A stretch of 64,000 nt of DNA from Odontocerum albicorne (lineage: Eukaryota > Arthropoda > Insecta > Trichoptera > Odontoceridae): assembly GCA_949825065.1 (NCBI GenBank), contig OX463842.1:52648034-52712033 (forward strand), given 5' to 3'. A program made the translations under genes and the position numbers. The first letter of the stretch is position 1, and each line of letters opens with the position of its first letter. The notes under the pieces were generated by a model. It was given only the letters and a program-made list of their open reading frames with translations, was not told where the DNA came from and ran no database searches. Positions 33,311 through 44,499 of this stretch are shown piece after piece.

Positions 33311-34394
33311 TTGTACAAGTTTATTTATATTAATGAAGGAGAGCACAAAATTAGTAGCTATTTCTAAATATTGTTGTGATATTCTGGCGAATATTATGTA
33401 TACTCAGAGCTTTTTTTTTAAAAAAAAAAAAAAAGGTGCCGGAGCTCACATCTTGTCAAGCTTTTTGTATACCGTAAAAAGGTGGTGAAGCGCCGCTCCA
33501 CTGCGCTCCACCCCAAAGAAAGCACTGTAATATATAACACATATTAAAAATATATAAATTGTTGCAAAACTCATTTCCAAATCTTTGCAAACGAATTATA
33601 GAGGAGTGTAATATAATGCGCGACCTTCTTGACTGGACCTAGACATAGCGGTATAACTTTTGTCATCCATTCTGGGTTTTAAGTGAGATAACCAATTTTT
33701 TTATTTAAAATTGTATATGTATCTCAATCTTTGTTTTTCATCGAAGGGTAGTTTAAGAGTTTTCTGTTTGATTGGAAAAAATCTACGTTCAAAAATAACC
33801 TTCCAGATTATACTATATGCAGATACAATTAAAAAACAGAAGCAATAATAAAAAATATGTGTTCAATACAGCAACACGGTAATAAACAAACTTATGAACG
33901 AAATGCACAATTTCATAATTTTTTTTAAGTATAGAACTCAATCAAAAAAATATTCTATTAAAATAAAGAAAAAATATCATTACAGAACTCATAAGTTTGG
34001 ACCCTATAGACGCAAAACGAGGATTAGGAGAAAATGCTATCCAATGCAATATTGCCCTATAAATCTCCTGTCTTCGTATTGGGAAATATTGCTCTATAAG
34101 CGATATGTTCAAATCCATCAGAAAACGAATCGTTTTAGATTGTTGGAATTATTTTTATTGTATATCGTATATTACACTTAAGTTTCATGCAGTGTTATTT
34201 TTCATCACCTGGTGGGTTATGAAAAATGGGTAACATCAGGAGTCAATATCCTACAGACAACTTACCAACAAAAATGATCATTTGCATTTTTTTTTTCTAA
34301 AACAAACATTTTGAAAAGTTTTCCCTTTTTTGCCGTGTTGTTCATGACTAAAGTAGGAGTTCCCTGATGTACGAGTACATATCTGTAACTGAGA
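33311..34394. other. AT-rich spacer, no gene seen
   Basis: A run of T then A at about 33412-33434 is a near-perfect poly(T)/poly(A) palindrome. Plus frames of 88 and 95 codons have no recognisable domain. Confidence 0.4.
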
Positions 34395-35165
34395 AGACGG
34401 TTTACCTCAACTCTTCCCGATCCTGAGCCATGATGATTGCTGCACTCAATGGGAAACTAGAAATTTCTTTGATTTGATATATACGAGTACACCATCCTGG
34501 AGACCGCTCTCTTGTCCATCGTCTTTTAAGTAATTCGCGTCACTACCAGCTTTTTAAACTATCTTCATATCTTTGAGATACATGACCGAAATACGACAGT
34601 GTTGTCTTCCTGCCTGTTATTGACAGCCTTTTCTTTCCCTGTAAACTGATGAGTCTTGCAGCTCGTGAGATACAAACATTACGCGTCAATACTACGTCTC
34701 ATAAACAAAAAGCATATTTATCATAGTTTTTCAGTGTGCATGTTAGTACGTTCACACATAATTTTCATGAGATGAGTTTTGATATTGAGAAGTATACGAG
34801 TACATTGATATTTTCCATGTCTTTATAAGTTTGGGCATTGCGGATTTCGCTGCACGAATTTGTCTCTAAATCTCGGTTTCAGAACCTCAATATTTTGAAA
34901 TAAGTGTCTCAAATGATAGATGGTGTGAAGCAGAGAGTCGGTTTGTTTGTTCGATAAATTTTTCCTCTTCGTAATTTTTGTGTGAATTGCTTCCTATTGT
35001 TGAATCGGTCAGCAAGGAGTATTTTAATTATGCTTTTATCTATTTCAAGACCTTACTTTAGGCTTTCCAGCGCTACTTGATTCATAAATTCTACAGTAAT
35101 CTTCGTAACTGTCGATTAAGACTGTGTCTTTTGCAAATTTTATATCATAAAGTTTTCGACCTCTT
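34395..35165 (-). pseudogene. Old LINE (family B) RT relic with FAKD active site
   Basis: Minus-strand relics in order from 35165: GRKLYDIKFAKDTVLI (motif C region, FAKD at 35126-35137 in place of FADD), RFNNRKQFTQKLREE, AAKSAMPKLIKTWK, then TLSYFGHVSQRYEDSL and LSAAIIMAQDREELR near 34420. The spacing matches the post-RT region of insect LINEs like the relics at 52600 and 55755. Multiple stops and frameshifts indicate great age. Confidence 0.65.
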
Positions 35166-36255
35166 ATCTTAAGTTATTTTTTTTGTAGTGTATATAGTGA
35201 TTGTAACAAACATAAAGACGTATTAAATAAAAAAAATGCGTTGATTATTAAAAAACGTACATCCAATAATGATTCCAAAAATTCTACAGTCTGTAATGTG
35301 GGGATAATTTAATTTCTGATTTGGTTTGTTGGTGGTGTTGCGCCGTCTGTATGCGGTTTTGTGCCGTGCTGTTGAAACCACATAGTGCCCAGACTTTTTT
35401 TTTATATTTGCGGTATTAAAAAATCTTGGATCATTTATCGGTTATGTTCACCAGTTTGCCCATTTTTTAGTTTTAAAAAAAAAAGATTCAATGACGTATT
35501 AAATAAAAACAACCCATTACCTGCAACTTTTGTGCATATAATGATGTTTAAAAAATGTTTTATGGGTTTTCACTTTACCAAAACAAGTTATTCACTTAAT
35601 ATATTTTTTCCACTAAAATTGTCAATTTCTCAGGCAAGTTTAAAAATAACATTTCCGTGCTCCCAACGCTGATTATAGTTCTTGCACTAACTGAACTATT
35701 AAAGGAAAAAAAAATAATAAATCCATTTATAAAAAAACATCAAACAGAGTTCGAAGAATGTTTGATTGATAAGAATATATTCTTGTTGATGATTCTAGAA
35801 ACTACACAAAACTTCCACTAACATGGACGATATTTTCTTCAAAACCGGTGGTTCTTGACCTTTGTGAACGGTCAAAGTTTGAAGTCATTCCATACGTTCC
35901 GCAGTCTTCAAATCGATTTGTTCAAGAATACTTTATTTACTTATCAAGTTTACGATGTCTTAATCAAAATTCTCGTTAAAAAAGCATAACTAACTTATTT
36001 ATTTCAAAGACATGTTAAAAATTCTGCATGTTGTTATGGTGGACATTCGTGATTAATTTTAGACTATTTTTATTTAAAAGTGAAAAACAATAATAAAGTT
36101 TATGTCGAAAGAAAAAAAAATATAGCTCTTCTCAAAAGCCAACTTAATGTTATTTCACCATATATTATATGTTATAACATACTCGTATTTGATTTTCTCA
36201 ATCGTTTTATAATTAATTTGACTAAAGATTTTTTTTTGAAGTGAAACTTCTATTG
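35166..36255. other. AT-rich spacer, no gene seen
   Basis: A plus frame of 95 codons (35385-35672) has no recognisable domain and AT-driven composition. Nothing else recognised. Confidence 0.4.
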
Positions 36256-37062
36256 GCGCGGTAGGGCAAATTAGCCTGAACATCACGAAAAGTGAAACGG
36301 TGCATTATATTATTTTTAAATATTTTTTTATTAATACATTATTCTTAATTATTTTAATATTAATTATTATTTATTTTTAACAATAATTAATAATATTTTA
36401 ATATTATTAAGTGAATTATATTATTATTAAAAAATAAAATAAATATATTTTTTTGTTATATATTATTTTTATGTTAATATATTAAACATTGATTAATTTA
36501 ATTTTATTTTATTTAATATTAATTTAATATATAATTTTTATTTTACAAACAATTATAATAATATACGAGTATATAGTACATGTTATCATAATATTAATAA
36601 TTATATTATTATTATATTATAATTAATTATAATATGAATAATTAAAAATACAATATAATAATTTTATAAATAATATAATAAAAATAATATATTAATAAAT
36701 CAATAATTATTTAAAAATAATTAATTCAATAATAATAATTATTATTATTATTTAACACTTTTATTGCAATACAATCTGGCGGGCTTATTGCCAGGCGGCA
36801 ATCTCTTAATCGGCGGCGGCAATAATAACAAAATATTTATTTATTTAGTATTAAAAAATATTAATTTAATATTAATAAATGTATTTTATTATTATTAAAA
36901 TTATTATTATTTACTATTGAAAATTTTTAAAAAAATATTTTTTTATTTAATTAAGAGATTTTCATGAATTAAATTCCACATAACCATATTTTATTTAATT
37001 AAGAGAGATTTTCTTGAAATAAATTCCACATAATCATTTCATAAGTTTCACTTCTACCGCGC
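36256..37062. mobile_element. AT-rich GCGCGGTAG element, copy A
   Basis: The left end GCGCGGTAGGGCAAATTAGC and right end CTACCGCGC form 9-bp perfect inverted termini. GTGAAAC occurs inside both ends in inverted arrangement. The interior is almost pure A/T with short TTTAA-like repeats. A second copy with the same termini lies at 42793-43397. No transposase is present. A LINE J2 tail (36750-36807) sits inside. Sequence similarity between copies extends about 25 bp past the right CTACCGCGC (CATTTG/CATCTG then a T-run and GTATAT), so the true right boundary may lie beyond 37062. Confidence 0.65.
36750..36807 (-). mobile_element. LINE J2 3' tail inserted in element A
   Basis: TTTAACACTTTTATTGCAAT and CAATCTGGCGGGCTTATTGC match the minus-strand 3' end of LINE J2 at 46780. 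Only about 60 bp was inserted. Just beyond it, CGGCGGCGGCAATAATAA partly repeats the same sequence. Confidence 0.8.
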
Positions 37063-37228
37063 ATTTGTTTTTTTGTATATCTCTGGTAAACAACTAATGT
37101 CCACGGTATTGGAAAAGAGAAGGAAGGCGCAGGCTTTAAACCAGCCCCTTTATTTATTTAAGTTCAGCGCATTTACTGTATCTCAAATAACACGTTTTGT
37201 TTAAGTGTTGCTTTTATCCCACCTTTTA

Positions 37229-38516
37229 TTGGGTGTACAAATAAGTCACCGCCGTTTGACAAAAGTTGGCGCCACCAGTAAGTTATGGTTAAAATTGTCA
37301 GATGTAAAATGTCATTATCGTAAGGTTGGACATCTGTCAACAACATGACCTTGAAATATTAGTGAATTTTTATCAGTATAACATATTTTTTTGTGTTCGA
37401 AAATGTCAAGTTTTGAGCCGAATAAGCGTCATTTGCGGGAACTTTTGATTTACTTCTTCAATTTGAAGAAATCTGCAGCTGAGGCGCATCGATTGCTTGT
37501 AGAAGCATATGGTGAGGCTGTCTCAAGTGAGAGAAGTTGTCGTGAGTGGTTTCAAAAGTTTAAGAACGGTGAATTTGACATCGAAGACAATGAACGTAGC
37601 GGAAGGCCGAAAGTGTACGAAGACGCGGAATTGGAAGTATTATTGGATCAAGATTCGTGCCAAACGCAAGAAGAACTTGCACTTACATTAGGAGTGACTC
37701 AACAAGCAATTTCACATGGGTTGAAATCATTGGGAATGATTCAAAAACAAAGAAATTGGGATTCATATGAACTGACACGGAGAAACTTTGAATGCCAATT
37801 TTCCACGTGTGAAATGCTGCTTGCCAGGCATAAACGAAAGGGTTTTCTGCACCATATAGTCACTGGTGATGAAAAATGCATCCATTATGATAATCCAAAA
37901 AGGAAGAAATCATGGGGATCCCCTGGTCATGCTTCAACATCTACGGCTAAGCCAAATATTCATGGAAAAAAACTCTTGTTGTGTATTTGGTGGGATCAGC
38001 TTGGTGTCGTGTATTATGAGTTGCTCAAACCGAATGAAACCATTGCTGGGGCTGTCTACCGAACATAATTGATGAGATTGAGTCGAGCACTCGAGGAAAA
38101 GCGCGCCCACTACTACGCCAGACACGACAAAATTATTCTCCTGCATGATAATGCTAGTCCACATGTTGCGGCACCGGTCAAAACCTATTTGGAAACACTC
38201 AATTGAGAAGTTTTACCCCACCCGCTGTATTCACCAGACATTGCTCCTTCTGATTAACACTTGTTTTGATCGATGACGCATGGCCTGTCTGAGCAGCACT
38301 TCACATCATATGAAGATACCAAAAATTGAGTCGATTCGTGGATAGCCTCAAAAGATGATGATGATGACTGACGCGGTATTCGTATGCTGACAGAAAGATG
38401 GGGAAAAGTAGTGGCAAGCGATGGGTACTACTTCGAATAAAACATGAGGTTCCGTTCTTTCACAATAAATGCCCATTTTTTTATAAAAAACGGCGGAAAC
38501 TTATTTGTACACCTAA
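37229..38516 (+). mobile_element. Full-length mariner element, irritans-like, 1288 bp
   Basis: The ends are TTGGGTGTACAAATAAGT (37229) and its near-perfect inverse ending 38516 (TTAGGTGTACAAATAAGT on the minus strand), continuing with CCGCCGTTT on both sides. TA dinucleotides at 37227-37228 and 38517-38518 are the expected mariner target duplication. Length and layout (174-bp 5' UTR, one transposase frame, short 3' UTR) fit complete mariners. The transposase is a pseudogene, so the copy could move only if an active relative supplied the enzyme. Confidence 0.97.
37403..38440 (+). pseudogene. Mariner transposase pseudogene with six premature stops
   Basis: The frame from ATG 37403 to TAA 38438-38440 is 345 codons, the normal mariner length, and never shifts frame. 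An N-terminal paired-type helix-turn-helix region is present (HLRELLIYFFNLKKSAAEAH; ERSCREWFQKFKNGEFDIED; LALTLGVTQQAISH). The catalytic triad falls at codons 156 (GDEK), 249 (HDN) and 284 (APSD), giving D(34)D spacing. In-frame stops occur at 38066, 38204, 38255, 38267, 38327 and 38369, several explicable by C-to-T or G-to-A changes (CAA to TAA, TGG to TGA, CGA to TGA). The usual HDNARPH is HDNASPH. The start at 37403 is preferred over an upstream TTG by comparison with mariner N-termini (MSSFEPNK). Inactive. Confidence 0.96.
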
Positions 38517-38744
38517 TATTATTGAGTAAATAATTTTCATTTTTGCAAACATTTTATAATGACGTTATCGTGTGTTTATGTGGTTGGGTAAAACAACTTA
38601 TCAATTTGAATTGATCTTCCAGATTATCAGTTCATCCACTCTTGTTACATTTCAACATATTCGAATATATTATGTAAAATAATTGAAGAGCGTAAGGGCC
38701 CGGAAACAAAATTGTTTTTGTCCCCATTGATCGAGTCTACCGAG

Positions 38745-39380
38745 TTAATCCTTCCCTTACGTTGATAAAATAGAAACGCGCGCTCCGGTGTTGGGTAGTG
38801 AGTACGCGATAAAAAATTAGCGATTTTAAATCGGAAAAAATAAGAACATTCATAGATAATCCCCTGAATTAATTATAATTGAAGTTAAAAATTATAATAA
38901 TTGAGATTTATTTGCTGAAAACATTAAAAAACCATCTGGCAACGCTCACGGAACGGGCGTAGATCTAGTCTCGTTGCCAGCCCAACAGCTACTGCGGCGC
39001 GGCAGGGTTGGTGGCTAGCCCGGGCGTGGCTTACACTTGCGAGGTTGAGACAATTGAGCTCCTCGCTATTCAGTGGAGTATGCAAAAGTGAGATGCGAAT
39101 ATAGTGTCGCGCTTCCCGCATACTCTTCACCTATCGTCAAGACCCAAGATCATGGCACTCACAGCGTTTAAATGCGAATTTGTTTCCGATATTCAGAAAA
39201 TACCTACGATGTAGTCGATAAATTCTGATTATTATTAATATTATTTTTTAAATCAATGCGTAAATATATTATGGAGGAATACCTAAAATCTTAACCTTGT
39301 ATTTATTATATTTATAGAGATATTGATGGTTATTAGAAGCAACGTGTAAAAGATACCCAACACAGGGAAGGAAAGGTTAA
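38745..39380 (+). mobile_element. TTAA-flanked MITE, subfamily Q, copy 1
   Basis: TTAA at 38745-38748 and 39377-39380; left end TCCTTCCCTTACG, right end CACAGGGAAGGAAAGG. It is about 636 bp and non-coding. Its central 100-200 bp is GC-richer (GCCCAACAGCTACTGCGG; GCGAGGTTGAGACAATTGAG). The outer thirds are homologous to subfamily P in inverse orientation (GCGATTTTAAATCGGAAAAA and ATTTATAGAGATATT blocks), while the centre differs. The minus frame at 38924-39130 recurs in all three Q copies but looks like chance. Confidence 0.88.
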
Positions 39381-39484
39381 TCATGCAGTGAGGATCTGGA
39401 ACCAAAACCCAATGAATGCAAGACGTTATTGATATTTTAAAAAGCTACTGAAAAAAAAACTTTTTATTTCAAGGGAGTAATATC

Positions 39485-39692
39485 ACATGTGTCATTTCTG
39501 ATTTTAACTTTTCTCTCCGCCATCCCTTTCATTTTTCTTTGATTGATCGTGAATTTCGTGCAGGGGAATAATTATATTTTTTTTGCGACTATGTAACTTC
39601 CTTTATTAACTTTTCTCTGGTTGGCTAGAAGAGTCTTTCACCTAGCAATATGCTTGCCAGATTGCTTAGCAGTGAATTGTTTAATGAATAAA
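39485..39692 (+). mobile_element. Diverged LINE J2 3' UTR
   Basis: Blocks TCTCCGCCATCCCTTTCATT, TTTGATTGATCGTGA, GACTATGTAACTTCCTTTAT and CTGGTTGGCTAGAAGAG, then GCCAGATTG and a TAATGAATAAA end, follow the order of the J2 3' UTR at 41160-41448 with many substitutions. This is an old copy. Confidence 0.6.
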
Positions 39693-39732
39693 AACATTGG
39701 AAGAGGCACATTACTTAGAGTTCGTGATTGTA

Positions 39733-40360
39733 TTAAATCCTTCCTGTCCTGCGATGTGTAACTAGTACACATGCTTCTAAAAACTTTAAAATTTCTATAA
39801 ATATAATAAATACTGGCTTCAGATTTTAGGTTTTTCTCCGTAATACATTTACGCATTTAATAAAAAAATAATATTAATAATAATTAGCACTTATCGGCCA
39901 CATCAGAGATATTTTGTGAAAATGGGGAATAAATTCACCAATACAATTAAACGTGTGCCAGTGTGTGACGTAGGTATATTCATTCTAAAAGAACACTTTG
40001 CGTGAGGAAGCGATGCTATTCACGTCTCACTCTCACCCTTCTTCGGTATATGGGAACGCAAGACATAGAATCTCAGTTCGCTCGCTTCTCTCGCTCAGTA
40101 GCCAGCGGACTTTCGTTCGAAGTGGTCGCTTCGCCCGTTTTGTGAATGTTGTATTATGTTTTTTTTCATGTTTTTAGCAATTAAATTACAATTATTATCA
40201 CTTTTAATTTAAAATAGGTATTAATTTAAGCGATTGGCTATGAATATTCTAATTTTTAAGATTTTAAATCGCTCATTTTTCCATGTGTAACTATTGATGT
40301 GTATTGAATACACAGCACCGGAACGGGCGAATTTTTTTAGCACAGGAAAGGAAAGGTTAA
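39733..40360 (+). mobile_element. TTAA-flanked MITE, subfamily P, copy 4
   Basis: TTAA at 39733-39736 and 40357-40360; left end ATCCTTCCTGTCCTG, right end CACAGGAAAGGAAAGG. All P-type inner blocks are present in plus orientation. It lies about 40 bp from the diverged J2 tail and 350 bp from a Q copy, part of a local MITE cluster. Confidence 0.9.
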
Positions 40361-40636
40361 ATCCAATTCTACCATACACGAATGTGTAAAAATACTCGCA
40401 CACATTTAGCCCGAATGATAATCGTTACTGGACAAACTTTTTAGCGAGACAGACATTTTTTTTTTTGTATAAAGTGTCTTATCAGTTAAACAACGACAGG
40501 TATCAGTGTTAACTGGGCAATGAAGCCTTCCAAAAAATCTAAATAAAAATAATCACAATTAAATTAACTCGCTTCAGGCGAAATGATCCCTGTTTGTTAT
40601 GAGAGCAATGCTCATACGAGTATCAGACTGGTGTAA

Positions 40637-41448
40637 TGTTACTATGGACCACTAACCAAAATTTTACTCGTACAATCTCTGCTCTTTCTGATTCTGGACT
40701 ATACGGACGTATGTTACTTGGATGTTGCAGAGGAACAGCTGGACAAATTACAGCGTCTTCAAAATGTGTGTCTAAGATTCATTTTCAACCTACGTAAGTA
40801 CGATCATATAACTTCATACCAGAAGGCATTGAACTGGTTGAATGTTAGAAATAGACGCCAAATTCACATACTGTCTCTATTGTATAATATCCTTAACTGT
40901 CCCGCCGCCTCCTCTTATCTCGCCGAGAATTTTCAGCGTCTTTCCAATCATGGATTAGCGCTACGCTCAAACAGATATTGTTTATTGGCCTTTCCAGTTC
41001 ACCGCTCCTCTTTCTTTACGTCGTCCTTTACTGTCCATGCAGTGAGACTCTGGAATCAGTTACAAATCAATATAAGACTCGGTCCGTCCTTGGCATGCTT
41101 TAAGAAGTGACTGAAAAACCTCTTAATTTCTAGTCAGTAAAATAAGGTGTTTGATTCCTGATTTTTATTTTCCTTTCCTCTCCACCACCCCTTCCTTTCC
41201 TTTTGATTGATGATATCTCACTTTATATGAAAAATAATGTTCGGGTGATTGTCCGTCTTTGTGGGGTTCGTGGGCATATGCACACGTATATGTTTATGGA
41301 TTTCGTGTGGATAGATAGTCATTTGAATGATTTATGTGACCACGTAACTTGCTTCATTTACTTTGTCTGGTTGGTTGGAAGAGATTGCCGCCTGGCAATA
41401 CACCCGCCAGATTGTATTTGCAATCAAAGTGTTAAATAAATAAATAAC
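40637..41448 (+). pseudogene. Jockey/CR1-like LINE (family J2), C-terminal RT fragment and 3' UTR
   Basis: A continuous frame from about 40637 reads YGPLTKILLVQSLLFLILDY, then EEQLDKLQRLQNVCLRFIFN, LRKYDHITSYQKALNWL and, at the end, VRLWNQLQINIRLGPSLACF before TGA at 41108. This is the standard thumb/post-RT region of Jockey/CR1-superfamily LINEs. A ~340-bp 3' UTR ends with CCGCCTGGCAATACACCCGC, CAGATTGTATTTGCAATC, then TAAATAAATAAATAA. It is 5'-truncated and lacks the catalytic region. It is the best J2 copy; others are at 36750, 39485, 46780, 51829 and 53438. Confidence 0.85.
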
Positions 41449-41589
41449 ATCAAAAGCAAGTATGGCCTACTGACGGAAAGATTTTAATTAAAAATAAATT
41501 TTTTACATATTTTGAAACATATTTCTTAGAAATCGACAATATTAATGCAGAATAAAAATGTTTAGGAGGTGTAAAAGCTTTTACATGTT

Positions 41590-41765
41590 TTGGTTATTTT
41601 ACAATTTTTTGGTTTTTGCTTATAGTTTTATGTGTCTCTAAACAAACCGGAATCGTTTCACTTGAAGAAAGCCTCAAAATAGGAGGTGAAAACATGTGTA
41701 GAGAGGGGATTATTGTAAGAAGTGGAATAACAAAGTAATTTATTGATAAATATTTTAATACGAAA
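41590..41765. mobile_element. Possible second Penelope-like terminal repeat family
   Basis: CACTTGAAGAAAGCCTCAAA, TAGGAGGTGAAAACATG and AAGAAGTGGAATAACAAAGT repeat the block order of the main Penelope arms (CTGANGA, stem, GAAAC, GTGGAATAAACAG) with different stem sequences. An inverted left part (TTTACAATTTTTTGG..TTTATGTG) is suggestive. There is no protein relic, so the assignment is tentative. Confidence 0.35.
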
Positions 41766-42504
41766 TTGCATTCAGTCAAGTCGACACTTTTAATAAAATA
41801 AAAGTGACATAAGAATATGTGCTTTTTTTTTGTTATTTATGGAGTGAAAATATTCAAACGAGCAAAAAGATTTGTCTTGAAACAAATGTAAAATACAAAA
41901 CAAAATAAAAAAAACGAGGAGCGTCTCGCCAAAATTTCCACAACCGTATTCTGTACAATACCTATATAACCTCGTAAAAAATTCCGGTGGAAAATTTTCA
42001 CCTTCACAAAATACTTTTTACGAGTATATCGCTCCTCCTTCAAATACCCGTACGTTTAGATACGAAACAGGGCGAATAAAATCACGATTGTTTACAGAAG
42101 GAAGGCAAAGGTATTCCGCTTTACGGCGTTCCGTCATTTACTAGACTCAAATAAAGCATTCCGTTATTTACTAGCCTTGAATGAGGCATTCCGGAAATTC
42201 TTAGAGTCGAAAACTATCCCGTGTGACAGGGCTCAATCATGCAAAAATCTACCGGTGGGTTAATCTCCTTTGTGCGTCACGTTCGCGTCCCAAATTTCCA
42301 GTCCCTCTGGAAAAGTAGTTTTCCCTGTCCACGTTTAAAGAGGGGAATGACATTTGTCCCAACCTCCGGGTGGTGTTGTCGTCAAGGGAAACTCTCACAG
42401 TTCCCGGCGCTTAAATAAATTCCTTTAGTAAAGGACGTTTCTTCGCAACCGTTTGGATGAAATTTGATTTTTCGAACAACTGATTTCATTTTTTATTCAA
42501 ATAA
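41766..42504. other. Spacer, no gene recognised
   Basis: Around 42115-42210, GCATTCCGTTATTTACTAG-like blocks occur three times at roughly 36-bp spacing. 42240-42440 is less AT-rich but has no recognisable coding sequence. Confidence 0.4.
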
Positions 42505-43636
42505 TTCAAATATTTTGGCATCAACTATGATATATGGAAGTGGAGAAAAACTGAATGGAACCCAATAAATGCTGTAGAAAAGTGTGCTTTGAGAGGAGTA
42601 CATGGATACGAGTATATGACACAATACAGAATGAAGCTATTAAGAATGAATGTGAACTCAAGACTGTTGTATTGGGTAAAATAAAGAAAAGACCGCGCGG
42701 AGATTGCTTGGGCAATCGAACGAATTACTAAAGACGGACTACTGAAACAAATGCATAGTACAAATGTGACTACTGAAACAAATGCACTGTAGGCGCGGTA
42801 GGGCAAATTGGTCTGAACGTCACGAAAAGTGAAACGCTTCATCTATTTTGCGTGAAGGAATGAAATTAAAATTAAATAAGGTTAAATAAAATGAAATCAA
42901 ATAAAATTTAAAATAAAATAAAATTGAATAAAAAGAAATTTATTAAATTTTTTTTTAATAAAATTGAAAATAAAATCATATAAAATAAAAATAAATTAAT
43001 TTAGATTAAATTAAAAAAATATTTAATAAAATTACATAAGTAAATAAATTAATTTAAATAAATTAAAATTAAAATACAATTAAAATATTTAATAAAAATT
43101 AAATTAAATAATAAATAAAAATTTAAAAAAATAAAAAAATATAAATAAAAATTAAAATTAAATAAATTATTTAATTATTTTTAATTTAATTGATTTTAAT
43201 TTAAATTAATTTTTAATTTAAATCCTTAATACATCATAGACACGCTACGCGCAAGCGCCGCTTGTACTGTGTGTTTACGTAGCATAAGTCAACAATAAAT
43301 GCTTGCGTATTATATAGTATTAGAATTTCATTACATAAAAAAGTAATAAATGAAATCAAATTTTCCTAGGAGCTAAGAAGTTTCACTTCTACCGCGCGAG
43401 AGTCTCACGCATCTGTTTTTTTCGTATATGTTAGATGGATTAAGTTAAAAATGTTCTGAAATAAGAAAACGTGTCAAGTCAGAGAAATCGTAGAATTTAT
43501 ATGAGAAGGTATATGACTGCAGAAGAGGCTGAGGATGTGTGTCGAGATAGAAAAGTCGGCGCTTTGTCTTCTCTACCTAGCCAAATAGCAAACTGGCTTG
43601 ATAGTATATATTTATTCAAATAATTACATACTCGTA
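42505..43636 (+). pseudogene. LINE family A relic split by element B
   Basis: Upstream of the insertion: STMIYGSGEKLNGTQ, then CALRGVHGYEYMTQYRM, LLRMNVNSRLLYWVK and AIERITKDGLLKQM, corresponding to the YGSETWTW, DRIRNEV and WFGHVER regions. Downstream (43410-43636): EIRKRVKSEKS, IYMRRYMTAEEAEDVCRDRK and LPSQIANWLDS, the C-terminal tail. The AT-rich element 42793-43397 sits between them. The 29-bp minisatellite expansion seen in the copy at 22115 is absent. Dead by stops, shifts and insertion. Confidence 0.7.
42793..43397. mobile_element. AT-rich GCGCGGTAG element, copy B
   Basis: GCGCGGTAGGGCAAATTGGT at the left and CTACCGCGC at the right match copy A at 36256-37062. The GTCACGAAAAGTGAAACG block follows the left end in both. 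The interior is AAAATTAAA-type low complexity plus a small GC-rich island at 43225-43290. It is inserted into LINE family A. Right-side similarity between the copies extends to about 43428. Confidence 0.7.
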
Positions 43637-43638
43637 TA

Positions 43639-44497
43639 TTAGGTGTTAACATAAGTTGTGTCCGTTTTTTTTTTTCAAATTTAAAAATGAGCACCAAAAG
43701 TAAAACAAAATGGTAAATGTCATACGTCATTCGAAAGAAAATTTTCTGTTCTACAAGATATTGTGTTTGCTTTTACGTTACATATATTATTTTATTTGAT
43801 TACAAGCCTTCAAAATGGAATGTTAAGTAGACGAAAGTGAGCATTTTCGACACCTCCTTATGTTCGCGTTCAATCGAGGGAATAAAGCTGCTCGCGATAT
43901 TTGCGAAGTGTACGGTGAAGATGCTATGAATGAAAGGACAGCAGAAAGACGGTAATTTCGACCTGAAAGACATGGAGCGTTCCGGACGATTGATTTAAGA
44001 TGACGGTATGCAGTCATGTGACTACAATTCATCTGCTCAGCCAATTCTACGGTGATCTTCATGAATAATATGGTTTGAGCGGTTCTCAACGAAATCGACT
44101 GGTCGTCCGGAACGCTCCATGTCTTTCAGGTCGAAATTACCGTCTTTGAAACGCAAAACCATCAACAGCTGTCAAAAACCATCGACAAGCAGTCCTTTCA
44201 TTCATAGCATCCTCACCGTACACTTCGCAAATATCGCGAGCAGCTTTGGCCACTTTATTCCCTCGGTTGAACGTGAACAGAAGGAGGTGTCGAAAAGGCT
44301 CACTTTCGTCTTCTTGTCATTCCATTTTGAAGGCTTGTAATCAGATAAAATAATAAATGTAACGTAAAAGCAAACTTAATTTCTTGTAGAATAGAAAATT
44401 TTCTTTCGAATGACGTATAACGTTTACCATTTTGTTTTAATATTGGTGCTCATTTTTAAATTTGGAAAAGACGGACACAACTTATGTTAACACCCAA
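43639..44497. mobile_element. Palindromic mariner derivative
   Basis: It starts TTAGGTGTTAACATAAGTTG and ends with the inverse (TTGGGTGTTAACATAAGTTG on the minus strand), flanked by TA at 43637-43638 and 44498-44499. Both halves carry the 5' UTR and N-terminal coding region of the same mariner in opposite orientation: relics FAFNRGNKAARDICEVYGED and NFDLKDMERSGR on plus, FTFNRGNKVAKAARDICEVY and NFDLKDMERSGRPVDF on minus. The minus arm is longer and reaches the ELAEQMNCSHMTAYRHL helix region (about 44020-44075). The arms meet near 44000-44020. No catalytic domain is present. Confidence 0.9.
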
Positions 44498-44499
44498 TA

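Noticed and set aside
38924..39130. Conserved 68-codon minus-strand gene shared with 50896-51102 and 56228-56434
   Set aside because: The conservation comes from the three copies of MITE subfamily Q. The peptide has no domain, and its C-terminus varies by frameshift.
41203..41439. 78-codon plus-strand gene (and its minus-strand counterpart at 51838-52071)
   Set aside because: Both lie in the 3' UTR of LINE J2, after the stop of the RT frame.
43823..44089. 88-codon minus-strand gene
   Set aside because: It crosses the centre of the palindromic mariner: the first part is a mariner helix-turn-helix relic, the rest is the opposite arm read backwards.
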